From: Methanobacteriota archaeon
GTDB lineage: Archaea > Thermoplasmatota > Poseidoniia > Poseidoniales > Poseidoniaceae
Reading direction: 5' to 3'
DNA: 35,570 nt
NCBI GenBank assembly: GCA_011524855.1
Contig: WTJK01000070.1
Coordinates: 1-35,570, forward strand
Shown in pieces: positions 29,156 through 35,570 of the stretch; positions within the stretch are counted from its first letter, which is position 1; every line of letters begins with the position of its first letter. The translations under genes and the position numbers were made by a program. The notes under the pieces are model-generated. The model saw only the letters and a program-made list of their open reading frames with translations, was not told the origin of the DNA and did no database searches.

Positions 29156-30907
29156 ATGGACCGATTGAAGCGCTTGGTGCTGCCGCTGTTGCAAGAACAA
29201 CTGGAGGGTATGGGCGCAGGACATCTCCCCGTGGAAGCGATGTTGAACGCCTCGCGAGAGGCCGATCAAGGCGATTTGAGCCTGCCCTGCTTTGGCTTTG
29301 CGAAAGCCTTGGGTCAGGCACCGGCCGCCATTGCGGCATCGCTCGCCGAGGCCTTGCCAGACCACGAGGCGCTCGCATCGGTGACCCCCGTAAACGGGTA
29401 CCTCAACTTCACCGCCTCCACCGACTGGATGGCTCAAACGTTGCTCTCAGGTGGCGATGCGCAGTTCACAACCGATGAACCTCGCACGGTGTTGATCGAA
29501 CACACCTCTGCCAATCCGAACGGCCCCTTTCACGTGGGTCGTGCTCGCAACGCCATTTTGGGCGACACCTTGGTGCGGCTGAACCGTTTGTGGGGCAACG
29601 ACGTGACTGCAGAGTACTACGTCGACGACATGGGCAAGCAGGTGGCTGTTCTGGCGTGGGCCTTGGAGCATCTGGACAGCGAAGGCGTGGAAGGGCTGCT
29701 CGCAGAGCGGGAGCCTCCAAACCCTCGGTGGACAGCAAAGCAGGACCACGAGCGCGTCCGATTCTACCAGGCAGCCCAAATTCTGCGTCAAGAAAGCGAC
29801 GACAAAGCATCCATTGAGGAGGCGATCGGTCAACTCGTCCACGCCAGCGAGCACGGTGATGAAGCCGTCCTCGAGGCCTTTGAAGCCGCTTACCAACCCG
29901 TGTTGGACGGCATGCTCACCACGCTTGAGCGACTCGGCATCTCGTTTGATCGGTTCACCAAGGAATCTGAATTCGTCACCAACGGGGACGTGGGCCGCTT
30001 GATGGAGGAACTCAAAGCGCTTGAGATTCATGGGGAGGCCGACAACGGGGCTCATTTCCTTGACCTTGGTGCACGCGGCCTGAAAGGCAAGACCGATTTT
30101 TTCTACCGACGTGGGGACGGTTCCTCACTTTACGCCACGCGGGACATTGCCTACCACCGATGGAAATGGACCCAAAGTACGGCGCTGGTGAACGTGCTCG
30201 GAGAAGATCACAAACTGCAAGCGCAACAGGTCGGCATGACGCTTGAGGAACTGGGCGAACAACGACCGGAGGTTGTGTTCTATTCCTTCATCAAGCTCCC
30301 CGAAGGAAAGATGTCAACCCGACGCGGCAACGTGGTCTTCATGGACGACCTGCTTGAGGAGGCCAAAGCACAGGCCGAAGCGGTGGTCCGAGACCTGCGG
30401 CCGGAATACGATGACGAGCAAATCAGCAACATTGCGGAGGCCGTTGGCACCTCCGCAGTACGGTTCAACATCATCAAGGTCAGCCCGGAAAAGGGCTTCA
30501 CGTTCCGCTGGGAAGACGCACTCACGTTCGAGGCCGGCTCGGCACCGTTTGCGATGTACAGCCACACCCGGGCGTGCTCCATCGCCAACAACCTCGGTGA
30601 TGTCCCCGCTGTTGACCCCGAGAAACTCCCGGTCCTGACCAATGCACCCGACGGCTTGCGTCAGTTGTTGCGAACCCTTTGCGTGCAGCGTGACGTGCTC
30701 GCCAAGGCCGTGGATGAACACCGACCTCACCTGTTTGCCGAGCACCTCCTCCAGTTAGCAAACGCTTACAACGCGTTTTATCGCGACTGCAAGATCGCCG
30801 GTGAGAACGGCGTGGACACGTTCTACTTCGCCGTCTCCGAACTCGCTCGTCATCGACTTAAGGAAGGGCTCAACGGACTTGGGTTGCAAGCACCCAAAAC
30901 GATGTGA
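29156..30907 (+). CDS. argS: Arginyl-tRNA synthetase
   Basis: This class I synthetase of 583 residues charges tRNA-Arg. The N-terminal additional domain (1-90) includes DQGDLSLPCFGFAKALGQAP, the Add1 pattern, and NGYLNF. The catalytic core begins at IEHTSANPNGPFHVGRARN, with HVGR at 126-129 as the HIGH motif. It continues with EYYVDDMGKQV and the KMSKS equivalent KMSTRRGN at about 385-392. The C-terminal anticodon domain contains AFYRDCKIAG and SELARHRLKEGLNGLGL, both typical. The start ATG at 29156 follows aRF1 by 9 bases. Its stop is three bases from the convergent NOG1 stop. Confidence 0.96.
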   Translation: MDRLKRLVLPLLQEQLEGMGAGHLPVEAMLNASREADQGDLSLPCFGFAKALGQAPAAIAASLAEALPDHEALASVTPVNGYLNFTASTDWMAQTLLSGGDAQFTTDEPRTVLIEHTSANPNGPFHVGRARNAILGDTLVRLNRLWGNDVTAEYYVDDMGKQVAVLAWALEHLDSEGVEGLLAEREPPNPRWTAKQDHERVRFYQAAQILRQESDDKASIEEAIGQLVHASEHGDEAVLEAFEAAYQPVLDGMLTTLERLGISFDRFTKESEFVTNGDVGRLMEELKALEIHGEADNGAHFLDLGARGLKGKTDFFYRRGDGSSLYATRDIAYHRWKWTQSTALVNVLGEDHKLQAQQVGMTLEELGEQRPEVVFYSFIKLPEGKMSTRRGNVVFMDDLLEEAKAQAEAVVRDLRPEYDDEQISNIAEAVGTSAVRFNIIKVSPEKGFTFRWEDALTFEAGSAPFAMYSHTRACSIANNLGDVPAVDPEKLPVLTNAPDGLRQLLRTLCVQRDVLAKAVDEHRPHLFAEHLLQLANAYNAFYRDCKIAGENGVDTFYFAVSELARHRLKEGLNGLGLQAPKTM

Positions 30908-30910
30908 TGC

Positions 30911-32026
30911 TCAAACATCGCTTCGATGCCAGCCCTCGGGGAGCGTCATCGGGTCGCTTGGGCGAGCGGCACGAACACGTCGAACCACCTCCAACCGCAT
31001 GGCGTCCATGCCGACGTTCTCCGTGGCGGACAAACACGGGCGATCGCGTGCGTCCAGGAGCAGCGGAATCGGGGGCTCGGTGTTCCCCCCTTCGGCCCGG
31101 AAGGCTTCTTCTTCCGCTTGCACCTCGTCCCACATCGTCGGACGAGGCGTCAACAGATCGGCTTTGGAACTCACCACCATCAGGTCGGTTTCCGGCAACA
31201 GCCGTTCCACTTCCTCCAACAGATGGAGTTGCTCCTCGTAAGGGGTGCCGCATGATTCACTTTCGTCAACCAGGAACAGCACAAGAGAACCGATGTGCTC
31301 CAGGGCAGCGATGGCTTGCATCTCAATGTCGTTGCGTTGCTCCATGGGCCGGTCCAGCAACCCGGGCGTGTCCACCAGTTGGTACTGCAGCCGGCGGTGG
31401 ATGAAGTGACCCACGTGAATTTGCTTGGTGGTAAACGGGTAGTGGTTCACCTCCATGTTGCCCGAACTCAGCGCGGAGATGAACGCAGATTTGCCCACGT
31501 TTGGTGCACCGCACACGACCACACACGGCGAGACGGGGTCAATTTTGGGGAGGCGTTTCAGGGTCTCTCTCGCTTCGCTGAGCCAGGTGAGGGCAGGTCC
31601 GATTTGACGCATGATGGACGAAATGCGGCCGTAAGCCTCCCGTCGAGCCTCGTGCATCAAATCCGTGCGGCCGGTTCGAATGATTTTCTTGGCGTTTTGC
31701 CCCGCAATTTTCTGAACTTGGCCGGCTGCCCACTGGAGGGTAGCAAGGTTTTGGCGGTAATCGTCGCAACCGACGCAAGCGTCGATCATGGCGACATCAA
31801 ACAGGGGTGAGTGGTTGAGCGAAGGCCATGCATTGACGAGGTCCAAGCATTCCGTGGCGATGATGTCGGCGGCCGTTTGCACCATTCGCGTCATTTGCTT
31901 TCTGACACGGAACACGCGGTCGGGGTCGTCAACTCGGTCAGCGGCTTTTTTGGCACGTGAAAACGCCTTGTCGAGCAATTCGTCCTCCAACAGGACGGTG
32001 CTGAGCGACTTCCAAGCGACCTTCAT
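30911..32026 (-). CDS. NOG1-type ribosome-assembly GTPase
   Basis: This is an archaeal NOG1/OBG-related GTPase of 371 residues, expected to act in large-subunit assembly. The N-terminal helical domain (LSTVLLEDELLDKAFSRAKK and TGRTDLMHEARREAYGRISS) matches NOG1. The G domain has GAPNVGKSAF (G1, 173-180), YPFTTK (G2), DTPGLLDR (G3), a degenerate G4 in VVSSKADLL (SKAD) and a C-terminal helix. The usual NOG1 start immediately precedes the ELLDKAF block, so I chose the ATG at 32026 (MKVAWKSL). Another ATG at 32065 is possible, and the track's 32149 is unlikely because it would overlap the divergent gene's start. Confidence 0.9.
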   Translation of the reverse strand: MKVAWKSLSTVLLEDELLDKAFSRAKKAADRVDDPDRVFRVRKQMTRMVQTAADIIATECLDLVNAWPSLNHSPLFDVAMIDACVGCDDYRQNLATLQWAAGQVQKIAGQNAKKIIRTGRTDLMHEARREAYGRISSIMRQIGPALTWLSEARETLKRLPKIDPVSPCVVVCGAPNVGKSAFISALSSGNMEVNHYPFTTKQIHVGHFIHRRLQYQLVDTPGLLDRPMEQRNDIEMQAIAALEHIGSLVLFLVDESESCGTPYEEQLHLLEEVERLLPETDLMVVSSKADLLTPRPTMWDEVQAEEEAFRAEGGNTEPPIPLLLDARDRPCLSATENVGMDAMRLEVVRRVRAARPSDPMTLPEGWHRSDV

Positions 32027-32137
32027 GCAACGACCCCAGTGTCCATGCCGTCGGGACTGCTTCATGAACCCACCCGTGGAATTGAGAGCGAGTTGAGCGA
32101 AGGCGAGGTTGAAGTACGCTCGCCGGTTGGTCAATGC

Positions 32138-32578
32138 ATGGCGAAGCAACCATCCATCACCTTGCCTGACTGGGCCGTCCCGATGTGGGAAGACATGGGG
32201 TCACCAGCGCTTGACGATGTCCAATCGGTCTACAACGGCGAACTGCTCAACCGCCGTGTTGGGCTCCGACGCGATGATTTTGTCGAAGTTCAGCTCGACA
32301 TCCAAGCCTTCGCTGACCCCGCCGATGCCACGGTGAGGGGGCGCTTGCTCTCCAGTGGCAAAAGCAGCCTCGAGATCCTCACGGAAGACGGACGCTGTCA
32401 TTTCATTGCCCGTGACGTCATCGTTCGTATGGTGCTCATCGCCCACACCCGACCGGCCTACATCGATGACAAGGAGCTGCTGGCGTTTGAGCGAGAAGAC
32501 ATGAAGCGCCGCTCCAAGCTGCACGAAAAGGTGGAGAAGGAAACCCAAGGCAACGATGACTCCCACCTTTGGGGTTGA
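32138..32578 (+). CDS. Unknown protein with possible Sm-like domain
   Basis: This 146-residue cytoplasmic protein has no family that I can name with confidence. The central region (VEVQLDIQAFADPADATVRGRLLSSGKSSLEILTEDG, then HFIARDVIVRMVLI) has the strand and turn order of an Sm/LSm domain: V.V.L, G.L...S..L.LL, then IxRxxIVxMxL. Structural assignment is inference. The N-terminus (LPDWAVPMWEDMG) and the charged C-terminal helix (ERE DMKRRSKLHEKVEKE region) lie outside it. The start is the ATG at 32138, as the track's upstream codons overlap the NOG1 promoter. The next gene starts inside its end, with a 23-base overlap. Confidence 0.72.
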   Translation: MAKQPSITLPDWAVPMWEDMGSPALDDVQSVYNGELLNRRVGLRRDDFVEVQLDIQAFADPADATVRGRLLSSGKSSLEILTEDGRCHFIARDVIVRMVLIAHTRPAYIDDKELLAFEREDMKRRSKLHEKVEKETQGNDDSHLWG

Positions 32579-32828
32579 GCAGGTGGAAACGCCACCTGAC
32601 TGGACGGTCGTCGAAGGGCGTTTGATGCGCGAGTGGGCATTTGCTGACTACGCAACAGCCAAGCGGTTTGTTGACCGTGTTTCAGAGGTATGTGAACACC
32701 TGAACCACCATGCAGATATCCACTTTGGGTGGGGCTATGCGATCCTCGAAGTCGTGACACACGACGTTGATGACATCACCGAACGTGACCTCGAACTGGC
32801 CGAGGCCATCAATCAACTGGAGGGTTGA
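32556..32828 (+). CDS. Pterin-4-alpha-carbinolamine dehydratase
   Basis: This is a 90-residue PCD/DCoH protein, which dehydrates 4a-hydroxytetrahydropterin in the recycling of pterin cofactors. The signature is clear: EGRLMREWAFADYATAKRFV, then EHLNHHADIHFGWGYAILEV with the catalytic His-His, and THDVDDITERDLELAEAINQL with the conserved terminal Asp. Length is complete. The ATG at 32556 overlaps the end of the preceding gene, and the ferredoxin-like gene starts two bases after its stop. No aromatic amino acid hydroxylase is seen in this window, so the pterin pathway it serves (perhaps molybdopterin or tetrahydropterin related) is open. Confidence 0.92.
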   Translation: MTPTFGVEQVETPPDWTVVEGRLMREWAFADYATAKRFVDRVSEVCEHLNHHADIHFGWGYAILEVVTHDVDDITERDLELAEAINQLEG

Positions 32829-32830
32829 AC

Positions 32831-33169
32831 GTGCCCGTGGACCCCAAAGGCCGAGCCGTTCCCGGGTACGAGGTTCACGCCTTTGTGTGTGGACACGAAC
32901 GACCCGAGGGTGCGGCACGTCCTTCATGCGGAAAACAGGGCTCCATGGACCTGCTCAAAGAACTCAAGGTCCGTACCAAGGCCTCGGGTGTTGCGAAGGT
33001 ACGGGTCCAAAAATCCGGTTGCTTGGACCATTGTGAATTCGGGCCCATGTGCGTCGTTTACCCCGAAGGAACATGGTACAGCCTCGCTCAGGGCACCGAG
33101 TCGGTGTTTGCTCACCTCACAACCGGCCAACCTCAAGCCGATGCGCTGGTGCGCCTTGACGAATCATAG
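32831..33169 (+). CDS. Thioredoxin-like [2Fe-2S] ferredoxin
   Basis: This 112-residue protein has the pattern of thioredoxin-like 2Fe-2S ferredoxins (also seen in the NuoE/HoxE type). The ligands are Cys20 (HAFVCGHERPEG) and Cys33 (RPSCGKQGS), then Cys64 and Cys68 (KSGCLDHCEFGPMCVVYPEG), with GP and YPEGTWY following as usual. A further Cys74 is not needed. It would carry electrons at low potential to or from unknown partners. I chose the GTG at 32831 over the TTG two codons earlier. It ends six bases inside the convergent aIF2-beta gene's 3' end. Confidence 0.88.
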   Translation: MPVDPKGRAVPGYEVHAFVCGHERPEGAARPSCGKQGSMDLLKELKVRTKASGVAKVRVQKSGCLDHCEFGPMCVVYPEGTWYSLAQGTESVFAHLTTGQPQADALVRLDES

Positions 33170-33634
33170 TTTGACAGGTCGGGTTGCACCGCACGCCTGG
33201 CACTTGAGGAGGGTGGTTCGCTCCTGCTTGATGAAGTGGGTGTCGGGAGCAGAGCATTGACTGCACTTGATGTACGTGTTGACGTAGTTGGCGATCGTGT
33301 TCTTGATCCGCTTGGGTGGAATGCGCCCCTTGAAGCGGGCACGCGGGCCGTCGCGTGAACCCGACGTTCCGAGCTCATTGAGGATGTACTGGTACACGTG
33401 GTTGTCGTCCCGTTCCATCATGGACACGACTTCGTTGAAGTTGCGAAAAATGGTGTTGGAACCTTCAATGAGGATCTGCGGAGCAGGAAGCCGCCATCGA
33501 GAGCGGTTGGAAATCTCCTCGGGAATGTTTTCCCGAGCCCGGTCCAGCAACGACTCGTAATCAAAGTCTCCCATGAACCGTGGTTCAGCCTCCCCCCCTT
33601 CAACGCTTTCCTTGTGACCTTCCGGAGGAAGCAT
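33164..33634 (-). CDS. eif2b: Translation initiation factor 2 subunit beta
   Basis: aIF2-beta is part of the heterotrimer that carries initiator tRNA to the ribosome. It shows DYESLLDRARENIPEEI, the core RWRLPAPQILIEGSNTIFRNFNEV, MMERDDNHVYQYILNELGT, and RARFKGRIPPKRIKNTIANYVNTYIKC. The C-terminal zinc ribbon is CSQCSAPDTHFI and LLKCQACGATRPVKL. Length is 156 from the ATG at 33634 or 136 from the ATG at 33574 (MGDFDYESLL). The shorter form is nearer the family norm, and the extra residues are Glu/Gly-rich. It is divergent from gfcR with a 36-base gap. Confidence 0.94.
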   Translation of the reverse strand: MLPPEGHKESVEGGEAEPRFMGDFDYESLLDRARENIPEEISNRSRWRLPAPQILIEGSNTIFRNFNEVVSMMERDDNHVYQYILNELGTSGSRDGPRARFKGRIPPKRIKNTIANYVNTYIKCSQCSAPDTHFIKQERTTLLKCQACGATRPVKL

Positions 33635-33670
33635 TCATGAATTGGCCTCACACCCATCCGGTTGAAGACC

Positions 33671-34255
33671 ATGGTCCTGAGCATTGAAGAATTGACCGTG
33701 CTGGCCACCAACCTGCGCAAGGAAGGCCTCAACACCCAACAAATCGCAGATGAGTTGTCCCTCTCGCAAGACACCATCACGTGGCTCCTCACCGGCTCAG
33801 GAAGCGACGAGCGCCCAACCGATGTTCGCATCGGATGGCGGACATTGGGCGTTCGCCCTGCTCGCCTTGCTGCCGTTGGCAGCATCATTGCTGACGTGGC
33901 CGAAGAGGAAGTGGGACTGGACGGGGTGGAAACCGTGGTGGGCATCTCCATCAACGGCATCGCCTTCGCCTACGAAGCAGCCAGCATGCTCAATTCCGAA
34001 ATGACCGTGTTCCGAACCACCGACGGCGGTGAAGGTGACGGGAGCCTGTCCAACAAATACGGGCAGGTCGCTGGCAAGAAAGTGGTGATCATCGACGACG
34101 TGCTCTCCTCCGGTGTGACGATGGCCAAAACCATCAACGCGATTCGTGCAGCCGGCGGTGAGGTGGTGCTGGCGATCGTTTTGGTCAACAAGACCACCCG
34201 CAATGAAATCGAAGGTGTCCCTCTTCGCGGTCTCATCCGTGCGGTGGCCGTTTGA
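33671..34255 (+). CDS. gfcR: GfcR-type transcriptional regulator with PRTase domain
   Basis: This is an archaeal protein with an N-terminal helix-turn-helix (LVT-like segment EELTVLATNLRKEGLNTQQIADELSLSQDT, about 6-36) and a C-terminal phosphoribosyltransferase-like domain. The PRPP-binding loop is KVVIIDDVLSSGVTMAKT. It is commonly annotated as orotate phosphoribosyltransferase-like; haloarchaeal GfcR controls sugar-degradation and gluconeogenesis genes. Here the target genes are unknown. Start is ATG 33671 (MVLSIEEL), nine bases inside the track ORF, and length is 194 residues. The lysS gene follows nine bases downstream, so it may be co-transcribed. Confidence 0.88.
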   Translation: MVLSIEELTVLATNLRKEGLNTQQIADELSLSQDTITWLLTGSGSDERPTDVRIGWRTLGVRPARLAAVGSIIADVAEEEVGLDGVETVVGISINGIAFAYEAASMLNSEMTVFRTTDGGEGDGSLSNKYGQVAGKKVVIIDDVLSSGVTMAKTINAIRAAGGEVVLAIVLVNKTTRNEIEGVPLRGLIRAVAV

Positions 34256-34264
34256 GGTGAGCGC

Positions 34265-35570
34265 ATGCACTGGGCCGACGTGATGGCACAGCGGCTCGCC
34301 GAACGGGGCGACCGTCACATTGTGGCCACCGGCATCACGCCCAGCGGGGAATTTCACATCGGCCACATCCGCGAGATTCTGACAGGCGACATGATCGCCC
34401 GGGCTGCACGGCATGCAGGTTTGGAGGCGGAATTGGTGTTCGTCGTGGACAACGCCGACCCGTTGCGCAAAGTCTACCCGTTTCTTGACGCCAGTTACGA
34501 ACGGTTCATCGGCCACCAACTCGGTGCCATCCCCGCACCAAAAGCCGACGGCACACCCGACTGGGACCGTTTCAACAACGACGGCTGGACGTACGGCGAC
34601 CATTTTCTGACCCCTTTCCTCGATGCGCTTGCGCAACTTGGTGTCCGGCCACGGCTCTTGCCCAACCTCGAGGCGTACCGAAGGGGGGCTTTTGCCCCCT
34701 ACGCCAAGGCAGCGTGCGACCAACCTGAACGCGTCCGTGAAATCATCGAGCGCATCTCGGGAAGGGAGCTTCCTGAAACATGGTTCCCATGGCAGCCCCT
34801 CGACAACAACGGTTCACTCGACGGGGTGACCGTCACAGGCTACGATTACCCTCTGGTTCACTTCACTGCGGCAGACGGCACCACCGGCACGTCGGACATC
34901 ACCAAAGGCGAGGGAAAATTACCCTGGCGATTGGACTGGCCGGCCAAGTGGGGTTTCAACGATGTGACCTGTGAACCCTTTGGAAAAGACCACGGCGCTG
35001 CTGGCGGTTCGTATGCAACCGGACGGGAACTCGCTGCGATGTTCGGTCACGCTCCCCCCGAACCGTTGACCTACGAATGGATCAGCCTTCGAGGCCAAGG
35101 CGCCATGTCCTCATCAGCGGGGAACACCGTGGGACCTGTTGAGGCGTTGAAGCTCGTGCCACCGGAAATCTTGCGCTTTCTCGTGGCCAACACCAAACCC
35201 AACAAAGCGATTGAATTTGACACCGGCATGGGGCTGGTGAAGCTCGCTGATGAGTACGAGCGGTTCGCAGCGAGGGATTTCTCACAAGAACTGGCCAAAG
35301 ATGGCCTGAGCCGCCGGCAAAAGGTGCAGATCGAAGACGCCCAGGCCGCCTTACGTCTCTCGGCGGTCAACGACGGTGATCTTGGCACCTCAGCGGTTGT
35401 CACGTTCCGTCACCTCGCCCTTCTCGCCCAGGTCAAGCCCGACGATGAATCGGTCCTTGAGGCAGCAGGGGCGAGCGGGGATTCAGCGGCCACAACGGCG
35501 TTGTTGGACCGGTTGAACCGCATGCGGACATGGGTGGCGTCCTCCCATTTTCCAGATGAGATCAAAGTCG
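34265..35570 (+). CDS. lysS: Class I lysyl-tRNA synthetase, 3' end cut by window edge
   Basis: This gene is missing from the ORF track because no stop lies in the window. Translation from the ATG at 34265 gives MHWADVMAQRLAERGDRHIV, then TGITPSGEFHIGHIRE with HIGH at residues 31-34. LVFVVDNADPLRKVYPFL, FTAADGTTGTSDITKGEGKL and EPFGKDHGAAGGSYATG follow, and AMSSSAGNTVGP at about 280-291 is the KMSKS equivalent. This is the archaeal/spirochaete-type class I LysRS, unrelated to the class II enzyme. About 435 residues are visible of an expected 520-550; the remaining anticodon-binding part lies outside. It is in the same direction as gfcR, nine bases apart. Confidence 0.94.
   Translation, partial: MHWADVMAQRLAERGDRHIVATGITPSGEFHIGHIREILTGDMIARAARHAGLEAELVFVVDNADPLRKVYPFLDASYERFIGHQLGAIPAPKADGTPDWDRFNNDGWTYGDHFLTPFLDALAQLGVRPRLLPNLEAYRRGAFAPYAKAACDQPERVREIIERISGRELPETWFPWQPLDNNGSLDGVTVTGYDYPLVHFTAADGTTGTSDITKGEGKLPWRLDWPAKWGFNDVTCEPFGKDHGAAGGSYATGRELAAMFGHAPPEPLTYEWISLRGQGAMSSSAGNTVGPVEALKLVPPEILRFLVANTKPNKAIEFDTGMGLVKLADEYERFAARDFSQELAKDGLSRRQKVQIEDAQAALRLSAVNDGDLGTSAVVTFRHLALLAQVKPDDESVLEAAGASGDSAATTALLDRLNRMRTWVASSHFPDEIKV

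Noticed and set aside
1-35570. CRISPR arrays, insertion sequences, attachment sites and replication origin
   Set aside because: No spaced direct repeats, transposase or integrase motifs, tRNA-end repeats or Cdc6/Orc1 gene seen.

Overview
The window looks like chromosomal DNA of a planktonic euryarchaeon, most likely Marine Group II (Candidatus Poseidoniales). The basis is a full set of archaeal-type information genes (aRF1, aIF2-beta, aEF1-beta, RNA polymerase subunit L, archaeal UMP kinase, class I lysyl-tRNA synthetase, NOG1, DUF2240, DUF2116, GfcR) combined with a proteorhodopsin-like gene, a kelch-repeat surface protein and dense packing with short intergenic gaps. Several genes have an A/T-rich TATA-like box about 24-30 bases before the start codon, as expected for leaderless archaeal transcripts. 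I saw no tRNA, rRNA, CRISPR array, transposase or integrase. The taxonomic call is inference; no search was run.

Layout. 1-4819: a truncated short-chain dehydrogenase, a small unknown gene with a probable frameshift, a lipoprotein, then SelO, pirin and a peroxiredoxin-like protein on the minus strand. 4948-8255: the most unusual part, a divergent sensory-looking locus. Leftward are an H-NOX haem protein and a coiled-coil two-helix membrane protein. Rightward are a larger relative of that membrane protein, with a possible GAF-like N-terminal domain, and a rhodopsin whose start codon overlaps the stop of the membrane-protein gene. The rhodopsin keeps the retinal lysine and both Schiff-base aspartates, but has Thr at the usual proton-donor position, Gln in place of the helix-B His, and a long acidic cytoplasmic tail. 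8361-16410: a 1566-residue kelch/CARDB surface protein, a DUF2240 protein and a 12-helix RND-family transporter.

16554-20841: rpoL-truD, an unknown protein, a Zn-ribbon protein next to aEF1-beta, and an rRNA 2'-O-methyltransferase followed by an OB-fold-like protein. 20956-25262: an extracytoplasmic thioredoxin-like protein, a small unknown protein, and a tight four-gene minus-strand run (sugar-nucleotide epimerase, membrane thioredoxin, VKOR, His-rich exported protein) that looks like a disulphide-forming system. 25386-27750: a small unknown protein with a strong Shine-Dalgarno and a terminator-like hairpin, a GT2 glycosyltransferase with a clear TATA box, DUF2116 and UMP kinase. 27893-35570: aRF1-argS, NOG1, a small three-gene run (Sm-like candidate, pterin carbinolamine dehydratase, 2Fe-2S ferredoxin), aIF2-beta, GfcR and a truncated class I lysS.

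How it may work together. The main hypothesis is a membrane signalling locus pairing light (rhodopsin) and nitric oxide (H-NOX) receptors with two related two-helix coiled-coil proteins. The two arms share an intergenic promoter region that carries repeated CAACG/CGTTG elements. The gene order, with the membrane coiled-coil gene upstream of and overlapping the rhodopsin gene, recalls the transducer-sensory rhodopsin operons of haloarchaea, although the protein families differ.
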